Assembly: GCA_012511245.1 (NCBI GenBank) | Contig: JAAZGM010000178.1 | Span: 1 to 12,626, forward strand | Length of the DNA: 12,626 bases | Source: Methanomicrobiales archaeon | GTDB taxonomy: Archaea; Halobacteriota; Methanomicrobia; Methanomicrobiales; Methanoculleaceae | Reading direction: 5' to 3' | Shown here: positions 1-6,094 of the stretch, one piece after another | How the letters are laid out: each line of letters starts with the position of its first letter | Position numbering within the stretch: the first letter of the stretch is position 1 | Notes under the pieces: generated by a model | Told to the model about the DNA's origin: nothing | The model's input: only the letters and a program-made list of their open reading frames with translations | Database searches by the model: none | Position numbers and translations under genes: made by a program

Positions 1-45
1 AATCGAACCCCGATAGCAGTGACCTCTGGCAGGATCAACCAGAAT
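1..45 (-). rRNA. 16S ribosomal RNA, 5' end (partial)
   Basis: Read on the minus strand, positions 45 to 1 begin ATTCTGGTTGATCCTGCCAG and continue through CACTGCTATCGGGGT. This is the conserved 5' terminus of archaeal 16S rRNA, whose usual form is ATTCCGGTTGATCCTGCCGG. Only the first 45 nt are inside the window; the rest of the gene, and presumably the rRNA operon, lies to the left. The match is too specific to be chance, and the position fits the tandem promoters found upstream on the same strand. The exact mature 5' end is set by analogy to other archaea. Confidence 0.95.
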
Positions 46-178
46 TTGGAAGTATGCACACTACTAAACTTGGGAGGAATTAGCGGTTACTGAACAAATT
101 TCCGCATTGCCAATGCCAACGTCAGAACCAACCCGCGTCATTGCGCGGTCGCGTTGATTCTCCATCAAACAGGAAAAC
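46..178 (-). other. 16S rRNA leader (pre-rRNA 5' region)
   Basis: This is the transcribed spacer between the promoter nearest the rRNA gene (box at 196-203, predicted start near 178) and mature 16S. No open frame here looks like a gene. On the minus strand it can form a stem-bulge-stem: CAAC at 153-156 pairs with GTTG at 129-132, and CCGCG at 144-148 pairs with CGCGG at 133-137 around a six-base loop. A second perfect dyad, GCATTG-G-CAATGC on the minus strand, lies at 104-116. In archaea such leaders contain the 5' half of the 16S processing stem and box-like elements for ribosome assembly. The partner strand would lie beyond 16S, outside the window, so the processing stem cannot be assigned. 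Confidence 0.6.
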
Positions 179-211
179 AATGTTCGTTTTACGACTATTT
201 AAACATTTGTT
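178..211 (-). promoter_or_regulatory. rRNA promoter A (closest to 16S)
   Basis: On the minus strand, AAACAAATG (BRE-like) precedes the TATA box TTTAAATA (203-196). The start-site element GAACATTG follows at the same spacing as in the other five copies. Transcription is predicted to begin near 178-179. An upstream perfect 7-bp dyad, TTCGAGA/TCTCGAA (224-240), is centred 29 bp from the box. The arrangement fits the stable-RNA promoters of methanogens: an A-box with a box B containing TG about 22 nt downstream. Confidence 0.75.
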
Positions 212-223
212 TCCTGCATCAGA

Positions 224-240
224 TTCGAGACGATCTCGAA
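224..240. repeat. Perfect 7-bp inverted repeat upstream of promoter A
   Basis: TTCGAGA (224-230) and TCTCGAA (234-240) flank CGA. The centre is 29 bp from box A, the same place as the dyads at promoters B, D and E, but the sequence differs. It may be an operator or an RNA hairpin. Confidence 0.7.
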
Positions 241-312
241 CCTTCATGTCCGTTTTGAATACAGGGAAACTCAGCCTGAATCAGGCCCGAGAAGTTCTCC
301 CGCGTGAGAATA

Positions 313-346
313 AACGTTTGTGCTTCATTGCATATAAACGTTTCAT
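313..346 (-). promoter_or_regulatory. rRNA promoter B
   Basis: The minus strand carries GAAACG followed by the TATA box TTTATATG (338-331). The start element CACAAACGTTT lies at the conserved distance (322-312). This is the second copy of the tandem array, with its box 135 bp upstream of box A. A perfect dyad, GTTCT-GG-AGAAC on the plus strand (361-372), is centred 28.5 bp upstream of the box. The start element is a little less typical (ACGTTT instead of ACATTG). Confidence 0.65.
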
Positions 347-454
347 CCCGCCCGGGATCTGTTCTGGAGAACCACTGAGGAACTCCGACCCGATCAGAGG
401 AATCATCCGGAATTTCACGTTCCGAACCCCCCGCATGCTTCACCTGTGCAGGAA

Positions 455-490
455 CATATGTTTGTGAGTCATCACATATAAACATTTGTT
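455..490 (-). promoter_or_regulatory. rRNA promoter C
   Basis: Minus-strand AAACAAATG precedes the TATA box TTTATATG (482-475), and the start element CAAACATATG lies at 464-455. The BRE and TATA together match promoter A almost base for base. An imperfect dyad (501-513, one mismatch) is centred 25 bp upstream of the box. The box is 144 bp from box B. Confidence 0.7.
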
Positions 491-588
491 TCCATCCAGG
501 TTCCGAGTCAGAAATCAATCACATATTCCCGACCCGACCGCCCCGGTGCACCCAGAACATGGGCGCAGAGGGCAAATCTTGTGAGAAT

Positions 589-622
589 ACATATTGAATC
601 TCCAGACATATAAACATTGTCT
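589..622 (-). promoter_or_regulatory. rRNA promoter D
   Basis: The minus strand reads GACAATG then TATA box TTTATATG (614-607), with start element CAATATG (596-590). Further upstream, CTGATGCAGGGA at 632-621 closely matches the corresponding CTGATGCAGGAA of promoter A, so the similarity extends past the core promoter. A dyad CCCGA/TCGGG (635-652) is centred 29.5 bp upstream of the box. A second one, CCCTCA/TGAGGG, lies at 653-672. Confidence 0.7.
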
Positions 623-732
623 CCCTGCATCAGACCCGACTTGAACATCGGGCCCTCATGAACAGTTGAGGGGACGCGGAACAGACCACCCCGGGGGGCT
701 GCACGATCCTGCGTCCTGACAACACAGCCTTA

Positions 733-766
733 CAATGTTGTCACCAATGCTATATAAGCATTTCCC
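733..766 (-). promoter_or_regulatory. rRNA promoter E
   Basis: The minus strand reads GAAATG then TATA box CTTATATA (758-751), with start element CAACATTG (740-733) at the conserved distance. Upstream is the strongest dyad of the region: a perfect 10-bp inverted repeat, GGATCAAAGC/GCTTTGATCC (776-800), with a five-base loop centred 30 bp from the box. The box is 144 bp from box D. Confidence 0.7.
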
Positions 767-775
767 TGCTTTGTC

Positions 776-800
776 GGATCAAAGCAGAGGGCTTTGATCC
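776..800. repeat. Perfect 10-bp inverted repeat upstream of promoter E
   Basis: GGATCAAAGC (776-785) and GCTTTGATCC (791-800) are exact reverse complements separated by AGAGG. The repeat could be an operator next to promoter E, or a hairpin in RNA started at promoter F and reading towards 16S. No T-run follows it on the minus strand, so a simple terminator is unlikely. Confidence 0.8.
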
Positions 801-878
801 CCATAAATGTTGAGATACCCCGGCAACCTGCACATTTCATGCAGAAATTGCACGGATTTTACTCCCAACTTGACTATT

Positions 879-912
879 ACATGTTGTAGGTAGAGATATT
901 TAAACATTTACT
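879..912 (-). promoter_or_regulatory. rRNA promoter F (most distal)
   Basis: Minus-strand GTAAATG precedes TATA box TTTAAATA (904-897), and the start element CAACATG lies at 886-880. It has the same geometry as the other five copies. It is the outermost copy, 146 bp from box E, and the only one with no inverted repeat about 29 bp upstream of the box. It would be the first promoter met after scpA. Confidence 0.7.
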
Positions 913-997
913 CCCCTCCACCCTGAAATACAAGAGACCACCGCAAAAACACCCGGTTCAAGCACTCAGAAGTGATCATCAGGCACCTGGTGAACAG

Positions 998-1070
998 AAA
1001 AAACTCATGCGCGCAGTGTTATCTCTCGTGATTCAAACGTGTTTAAAAGAAGGAAAGGGAAAACAACGCC
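998..1070 (-). terminator. Probable scpA terminator region (T-tracts)
   Basis: Downstream of the scpA stop the minus strand has T-rich stretches at 1070-1042 (TTGTTTT, then TTTCC, then CTTTTAAA) and a run of six T at 1003-998. Archaeal RNA polymerase commonly terminates at oligo-T without a strong hairpin. A near-perfect dyad, TCATCAGG-CA-CCTGGTGA (976-993), follows the T6 run. These tracts separate the smc-scpA operon from the first rRNA promoter at 904. The exact stop point is inferred. Confidence 0.45.
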
Positions 1071-1083
1071 ACCAGACAGAAGA

Positions 1084-1827
1084 TCAGATCTCCTCTTCGT
1101 CATCGTCATCGGGGATCTGTTCGCCGATGTAGATCTCACCGAAGAACTCGTCCTGCCAGAGCGCGAGCTGTCCTTCAAGCATCAAGAACAGAAGCGGGAT
1201 GTAGACTTCGCGACGACTCCGCCCCAGGGTGCCGGAGAGTTCACCAAGGGTCAGAATATCGCCCTTATGGGCAGCGCGCCGGAACTCCTCCATGACGACA
1301 GTGACCGCGCCCTGGTATCCCTCGTCGTGCGCCACCGCCACCACATCCCTGGCATCGAGATCGAGATCCACCTCTCTCGGCGCAGAGACCTTTCGCCGTT
1401 GCCGGCGGCGCTGCTCCTTCTCCGCCGTCTTGAGCTGCTTGATGAGTTCATAGAGCGTGACCGGCGGGCGTTTCCGCAGGTGCTTTCGCCCCAGGCGTCG
1501 CTGGATCTCACGCTCCAGGCGATCGATCGGCTCGATATCCCCCGCCGACTCGATATCGAACCCGAACTCCTCAAACGAGTCATCCTCATCGTCGATGAAC
1601 GAGTCACCCTCCTCCTCCTCGCCCCAGCCATCGAGATAGTCCGACTTCAGGCGCAGCAGGCACGCAGCATAAAAGAGCGTCCTTCCTGAAACCCGCAGGT
1701 CGAGTTCCTTCCTCCGGTCGAGTTCGGCGAGGAAGCGGTCGGTCACATCCACGATATCGATGTTCCAGGGATCGACCTCTCCCCGCTCGGCCATGCCGGC
1801 CAGAATCTCGATGGGTTCCTCATCCAT
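1084..1827 (-). CDS. scpA: Segregation and condensation protein A (kleisin)
   Basis: A 247-residue protein of normal length for ScpA, the kleisin that bridges the heads of an SMC dimer in the prokaryotic condensin. The N-terminus carries the family signature DPWNIDIVDVTDRFL, the region that binds the SMC neck. The middle has the acidic linker (GEEEEGD...DEDDSFEE) typical of kleisins, and the C-terminal winged-helix part (GDILTLGELSGTLGRSRREV) would bind the SMC head. I chose ATG at 1827 rather than the in-frame GTG at 1839: GGTG lies just ahead of the ATG, and the protein then starts MDEEPIEIL. The start overlaps the smc stop by 8 bp, so translation is probably coupled. The C-terminus is a very acidic tail (DDDDEEEI). 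No scpB follows; the next feature is the rRNA promoter array. Confidence 0.93.
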   Translation of the reverse strand: MDEEPIEILAGMAERGEVDPWNIDIVDVTDRFLAELDRRKELDLRVSGRTLFYAACLLRLKSDYLDGWGEEEEGDSFIDDEDDSFEEFGFDIESAGDIEPIDRLEREIQRRLGRKHLRKRPPVTLYELIKQLKTAEKEQRRRQRRKVSAPREVDLDLDARDVVAVAHDEGYQGAVTVVMEEFRRAAHKGDILTLGELSGTLGRSRREVYIPLLFLMLEGQLALWQDEFFGEIYIGEQIPDDDDEEEI

Positions 1828-4800
1828 TGTTCTGTACACCGGTCACGTAGGTGCTCTTGTCGGCGCGGATAGTCACGCCCACGATCCTGTCGGCGCGCTC
1901 GATCATCGGTTTTCGGAGCGAGACGATGATCGACTGTGCGCTCCCCGAGAGTTCGTTCATCATGGCGGCGATCCGCCCGACGTTGTTCCCGTCGAGGAAC
2001 ATATCCACCTCATCGAGCGCATAGAACGGCGCGGGCATATACTGCTGGATGGAGAAGATAAACGCAAGTGTGGTGAGAGATTTTTCGCCCCCCGAGAGCG
2101 CCGAGAGGAGGTGGACTTTCTTGTCGCGCGGCTGGACTGCAAACGTCATGCCGCCGGAGAAGGGGTTCTCTTCATCGTCAAGGACGAGTCGCCCGCTCCC
2201 GTCGGTCAGGCGCGCGAAGATGTCGCGGAAGTTCGTATCGATCGCGACAAAAGCCGTCATGAAGGCATCGTACTTCATCTTCTCGTACCTCTCGATCCGC
2301 TCTAGAAGCATCATCCGCTCCCGCGAGAGCACCTCCTTCTTCCCCGTCCGCTCCTCGACGCGGGCGGCGACCCGGTCGCACTCCTCGATCGCGAGCATGT
2401 TCACCGCGCCAATCTTTTTGAGCGCCCGCTCGGCCTCCGCGATCCCGGCATCGATTGCAGCGAGATCGAGATCACTCTCCACATCGCCTGCCTGCTCCCG
2501 AAGCAGCGCGAGCTCCGATAACAGCGTCCGCTCCCGTTCTTCAAGAGCACCGATCTGCATCCGGATCCGTTCCAGTGCACCCGAAATATCGAGAGAGCGT
2601 TGATCGAGCACCCGGATCTCTGCAAGGATCCGGTCACGCTTCTCATGCAGCCCGGAAAGTTCATCAGAGAACTCCTTCTGCCGCGCCTCAAGCTCACCGA
2701 TCAACCGACGCTGATCCTCGATCTGATCCTCCGTTGCCGTGATCTCGCCGTCGATCTCCTGATTTTTCGCCTCAAGGCGGTTCCGCTCCGTAGTGAGTTC
2801 CTCGATGCGGTTTGCGAAGTGCTGGCGTTCGCGCTTGACATCAGTGATATCAGCGTCCTTGTTCCGGAGACGGCGCTCGACATCCTCGACAGTTTTACGG
2901 ATGATCTCGTAGCGCTCAGTGAGCTCCGGAACCTCAGTATCATCGAGTTTCTTCTTGAGATCGTCGATCTCTGCCGAGACCTGCGCAATCTCGCCGGTTA
3001 TCCGCTCGAGATCAGCCTCAAGCCGGACAAGTTCCTCGCCTCCGGTCCTCGCAGCGTCGGCCATCTCCCGAAGACTCTCTTCGAGCGTCCGTTTTTCGCC
3101 GGAAAGCACCTCAATCCGCTTCTGGAACTCGCCCACCATCATCCGGTGGCGCGCGACCTGCTCATCGATCGAACTCCGTTCCGCTCGCTTTGCCTCCGCG
3201 GCCACGGCGAACCGGCCGATGGACGCCTCGATCTCACCCGCTTCCGCCTCGAGTTCGGCGAGCTTTGCGCGGACTCGCGCGATCTCGTCGTCGACCGCCA
3301 CCCCGAACCCGCGGATCTTCTTTGTCTGCGACCCGCCGGTCATGGCACCGCTCCTCTCGACGACCTCTCCATCGATGGTGACCATCTTGTAGCGGCCCAT
3401 CAGCCGCCGAGCACGGTCAAGAGTATCCACCACCACTGTTGAGCCGAAGACAACGCGGAAGGCGCGGTCAAATGCCGGGTCAAACTCCAGGAGATCGACC
3501 GCGTAGCCGACGATCCCGGGGTCAGCCTCAAGCGGCGAGAGGATGGGGGGGCGGAGTTTGTTGAGCGGCAGGAACGTGACCCGCCCGAGCCGGTTCTCCT
3601 TTAAGTAGCGGATCGCATCGGATGCCACCCCGTCAGTATCGACGACGATCCACCTGAGCCTGCCCATCGCCGCCACATCGAGCGCGGTCGCATACTCCGG
3701 CGGCGCCCGGCCGAGTTGCGCGACAGCGCCGTGAACACCCTCCATACCGAGGACGACATCCATCGCCTTCCCGCCGGCATCGCCCTGCGCCTGCTGCTGC
3801 GCCTCAAAACGCATCAGGTTCTGCTGGTTCTCCCGGATCTCCTTCTGCAGCCGATCAAGCGCTGACCGGCGTCCGAAAAGCGTGCTCTCCGCTTCAGAGA
3901 GATCGTGCTCGATCCGGCGCTTTTGTGCTTCACAGTCAGCCATCGAGGAAGAGTACTCTGCGATCTGCTCCTGTTTGTTCGTGAGTTCCTCCTCGATCTG
4001 AACGAGCCGCGCATCCAGGCGTTCCCGCTCCGACGTCCGCATCCGGCTCTTCTCGATGAATAGATCCTGCTCACGGAGGATCTTCGATCGGAACTCCTTC
4101 TTGCTCTCAAGGTCCTGCATCTGTGCGAAGAGCTGGTTTTTTACCCCTTCGACCTCCTTGCTCTCGCTTGCGATACGATCTTCGACCTTCTTCATCTCGT
4201 CGCGCTGCACCGCGAGTTCCATCGCCATATTTGCCCGGTCGATCGAGAGGTTGCGGATCTGCGCGGCACACTCCTCGACCTTCGCCCCGGCGCGTTTGCT
4301 ATCGAGGTAGACCCGCTGGATTGCTTCGGCGTTCTCGTCCCGGTTGACCTTCAACCGTTCGATGGTCTTCTCGCCGAGTTTGATCGTGCTCCGCGCCTCT
4401 TCGAGCCGGCCGACGAGTTCGAGATACTCAGGTCCACTCTTGTGGTTTATCTCCTCCTCGACAGCCTGCCGGCGTCCATGCGCCTCCTCGATCTCACCCC
4501 GGACAACCCCGGCCTCGCTCTCGGTGCGTACGAGCGCAGCCTGCTGATCGTGCATGAGATCGTGAAGGGTGCCGATCTCCTGCTCCTTCTGCCGAACAAG
4601 CGCTGCCCCCCGGCATTGTCCGAAGTGCTCCAGTTCCTCCTGCCACCGCCGGTACTCCATCGCCTGCTCACGTTCGTGCTGGAGAGCATCCAGCCGCGCC
4701 ACAAGTTCGGAGAGGAGGATCTCCTCGCGCTCGATACGTTCCCGCACCACCTCAAGCTCCGAGAACGCCTGCTCACGCTTGTGATCGAACTCAGCGACAC

Positions 4801-5263
4801 CCGCGATCTCATCGATGATCTTCCGGCGCTCACCGTCACTCATCTCCATGATACGGGTGATATCGCCCTGCATCACAACGTTGTAGCCTTCCGGCTTGAT
4901 CCCGATCCGTGCAAGGAACTCGATGACGTCACCCTGTTTGCAGAGGCGGTTGTTGAGGTAGTTATAACTGTAGTATCCCGTCGGCGTCCGCTTGATCCGG
5001 CGGCGGATCGTCGTGCCGTCCGAGAACGTGACCGTCACCTCAGCGGTGTTCTTCCCGGTGTTGACGTTGATGAGATCGGTCAGTTTCTCGGCTCGCAATC
5101 CCCGTGCGCCCGAAAGAGCCAGAACAAAGAGGATACTATCGATGATGTTGCTCTTTCCCGAGCCGTTCGGGCCTGAGATTACGGTAAATCCTTCAAAAAA
5201 AGGAATTTTTGTCTTCCTCGCAAAAGATTTGAAGTTGTCAATCTCAAGCTGCGTGATGTACAA
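1820..5263 (-). CDS. smc: Chromosome segregation ATPase SMC
   Basis: A full-length 1147-residue SMC protein. The N-terminal head half has Walker A GPNGSGKSN (residues 31-39) and the Q-loop glutamine at 132. Long coiled coils flank a hinge at about residues 505-640 (from VHGAVAQLG to MTGGSQTKKIRGFG). The C-terminal head half has the ABC signature LSGGE (1056-1060) and Walker B FYALDE (1080-1085) with catalytic E1085. It forms the ATP-driven ring that compacts and helps segregate the chromosome. The start is a TTG at 5263: it gives the family N-terminus MYITQLEIDNFKSF, and GGGAG lies 8 nt upstream. It lies 18 nt after the coiled-coil gene and overlaps scpA, so the three form an operon. No damage is seen. 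Confidence 0.97.
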   Translation of the reverse strand: MYITQLEIDNFKSFARKTKIPFFEGFTVISGPNGSGKSNIIDSILFVLALSGARGLRAEKLTDLINVNTGKNTAEVTVTFSDGTTIRRRIKRTPTGYYSYNYLNNRLCKQGDVIEFLARIGIKPEGYNVVMQGDITRIMEMSDGERRKIIDEIAGVAEFDHKREQAFSELEVVRERIEREEILLSELVARLDALQHEREQAMEYRRWQEELEHFGQCRGAALVRQKEQEIGTLHDLMHDQQAALVRTESEAGVVRGEIEEAHGRRQAVEEEINHKSGPEYLELVGRLEEARSTIKLGEKTIERLKVNRDENAEAIQRVYLDSKRAGAKVEECAAQIRNLSIDRANMAMELAVQRDEMKKVEDRIASESKEVEGVKNQLFAQMQDLESKKEFRSKILREQDLFIEKSRMRTSERERLDARLVQIEEELTNKQEQIAEYSSSMADCEAQKRRIEHDLSEAESTLFGRRSALDRLQKEIRENQQNLMRFEAQQQAQGDAGGKAMDVVLGMEGVHGAVAQLGRAPPEYATALDVAAMGRLRWIVVDTDGVASDAIRYLKENRLGRVTFLPLNKLRPPILSPLEADPGIVGYAVDLLEFDPAFDRAFRVVFGSTVVVDTLDRARRLMGRYKMVTIDGEVVERSGAMTGGSQTKKIRGFGVAVDDEIARVRAKLAELEAEAGEIEASIGRFAVAAEAKRAERSSIDEQVARHRMMVGEFQKRIEVLSGEKRTLEESLREMADAARTGGEELVRLEADLERITGEIAQVSAEIDDLKKKLDDTEVPELTERYEIIRKTVEDVERRLRNKDADITDVKRERQHFANRIEELTTERNRLEAKNQEIDGEITATEDQIEDQRRLIGELEARQKEFSDELSGLHEKRDRILAEIRVLDQRSLDISGALERIRMQIGALEERERTLLSELALLREQAGDVESDLDLAAIDAGIAEAERALKKIGAVNMLAIEECDRVAARVEERTGKKEVLSRERMMLLERIERYEKMKYDAFMTAFVAIDTNFRDIFARLTDGSGRLVLDDEENPFSGGMTFAVQPRDKKVHLLSALSGGEKSLTTLAFIFSIQQYMPAPFYALDEVDMFLDGNNVGRIAAMMNELSGSAQSIIVSLRKPMIERADRIVGVTIRADKSTYVTGVQNNG

Positions 5264-5281
5264 GGACGCGACTCCCGTTAT

Positions 5282-5896
5282 CTATCGATCGAGGTCGACG
5301 GTATCATCCTCATCAGCCTGGATGACGTCATCAATGGGGCGTTTCTTCTGCTCGACGAAGAGCTTGCGCTCAGACGGTTTACCGCTCTTTCCCCGGCCCT
5401 TCGCCGCAGCGATCCCTGAGCCGGTGCTGGCGACGATGTACTCTGATGACCGCCTCGCCTCCGGTCTCAGCGTCCCGTCGTTCTGCATGATGAGTTCAAG
5501 ATCCCTATCATCCACAGGGTCAGGAACGGGCGCCCGCTGTGCCGCCTGACGCGCCGGGGTTTTCTGATCCGCGGTATGTGCAGGCCGGGGCTCGGCCATG
5601 ATGCGCGGCTCAGCTTTGAGGCTGAGCCCGGCCTTTTTTGTCTCAGCCGCCGCTTTCCGGCGCTCATCTATATCCCGCAGGATCTTCATCGTCACGGACT
5701 TGACGTCCAGAACCTCTTCCATCAGGCCTTTCACTATGGCCTCAAGCTCCCGCACCTTCCGCTCAAGATCGCGCAGGCGCTCATCATCCGCCTCCTGTAC
5801 CGGCGGCTGCTCCAGATCTTTCATCGTCTCCATCTCCTTCTCGCGCTCCGCAAGTTCTCGCTCAAGAAACCGTATCCTTGCATCCTTTTGTGCCAT
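5282..5896 (-). CDS. Hypothetical coiled-coil protein, first gene of the smc operon
   Basis: I do not recognise this 204-residue protein. Residues 1-27 and about 37-85 are strongly charged with heptad-like Leu/Ile/Met spacing and should form coiled coil (RIRFLERELAEREKEME; LRDLERKVRELEAIVKGLMEE). Residues about 90-130 are a Pro/Ala/Gln-rich flexible linker. Then comes a compact-looking segment (RDLELIMQNDGTLRP...SSEYIVASTGSG), a basic stretch (KGRGKSGKPSERK) and an acidic tail (DEDDTVDLDR). There is no signal peptide or membrane segment. ATG at 5896 is preferred, with GAGG 6 nt upstream; an in-frame TTG at 5908 would add four residues. Being 18 nt upstream of smc, it is probably made with SMC and ScpA and could be an accessory factor, which is inference from position only. 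Confidence 0.8.
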   Translation of the reverse strand: MAQKDARIRFLERELAEREKEMETMKDLEQPPVQEADDERLRDLERKVRELEAIVKGLMEEVLDVKSVTMKILRDIDERRKAAAETKKAGLSLKAEPRIMAEPRPAHTADQKTPARQAAQRAPVPDPVDDRDLELIMQNDGTLRPEARRSSEYIVASTGSGIAAAKGRGKSGKPSERKLFVEQKKRPIDDVIQADEDDTVDLDR

Positions 5897-5920
5897 TATC
5901 TCCCTCAAACTAATCCTTGA

Positions 5921-5945
5921 TAATAATTACGTAATAATATTACTA
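5921..5945 (-). promoter_or_regulatory. AT-rich promoter/operator region of the smc operon
   Basis: Between the divergent coiled-coil/smc operon and glyA is an AT-rich block with two overlapping perfect palindromes: ATTACGTAAT (5926-5935) and GTAATA-A-TATTAC (5931-5943). The minus strand reads TAGTAATATTATTACG here, and a TATA element within it would start RNA close to the ATG at 5896. The overlap of palindrome and presumed TATA box suggests repression by a dimeric regulator. Neither start site nor regulator can be shown from sequence. Confidence 0.4.
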
Positions 5946-6049
5946 TAGATTCCTCAAAAGAAGAAGTATTACATTTAATCCAGAGCGCAAGCAAAGAGAC
6001 AGAGAAATCCCGGTGGCCGCTACGGACGGCTCCACAGTCGTCGCTCTGA

Positions 6050-6094
6050 CATAAAAGAAAGCATATTACCTCTACGGAGCAACCCTTTTTCTGC
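6050..6094 (+). promoter_or_regulatory. Probable glyA operon promoter
   Basis: Upstream of glyA are ACATAAAA (6050-6057) and, after AAAGAAA, GCATATTA (6061-6068), both acceptable A-box candidates. The second would place the start about 5 nt before the ATG, giving a nearly leaderless mRNA. This fits the lack of a close Shine-Dalgarno: the only GGAG is about 15 nt away. The rest of the gap from 5946 to 6049 holds nothing I can name. Confidence 0.4.

Noticed and set aside
141..518. Two overlapping open frames, 141-467 (+) and 219-518 (-), in the rRNA upstream region
   Set aside because: Both cross the promoter elements, have no recognisable motif or good ribosome site, and their composition follows the repeated AT-rich promoter units.
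178..912. Regular repeats read as a CRISPR-like or mobile repeat array
   Set aside because: The repeat is only about 20 bp with spacers over 100 bp, is degenerate, and every copy has TATA plus start-element geometry. No cas gene is present.
1030..1050. A possible seventh rRNA promoter, with a TATA-like element at 1042-1049
   Set aside because: The spacing from box F (145 bp) fits, but there is no CAACATTG-like start element or BRE. The sequence is better explained as the T-rich terminator of scpA.
1827..1839. GTG at 1839 as the scpA start
   Set aside because: It adds only four residues not seen in the family. The ATG at 1827 has GGTG ahead of it and gives the usual short acidic N-terminus.
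2600..5176. Long plus-strand open frames of about 280 and 244 codons opposite smc
   Set aside because: They are antisense frames created by GC-rich codon use. smc on the minus strand is a full, motif-verified gene, and the antisense products resemble nothing.
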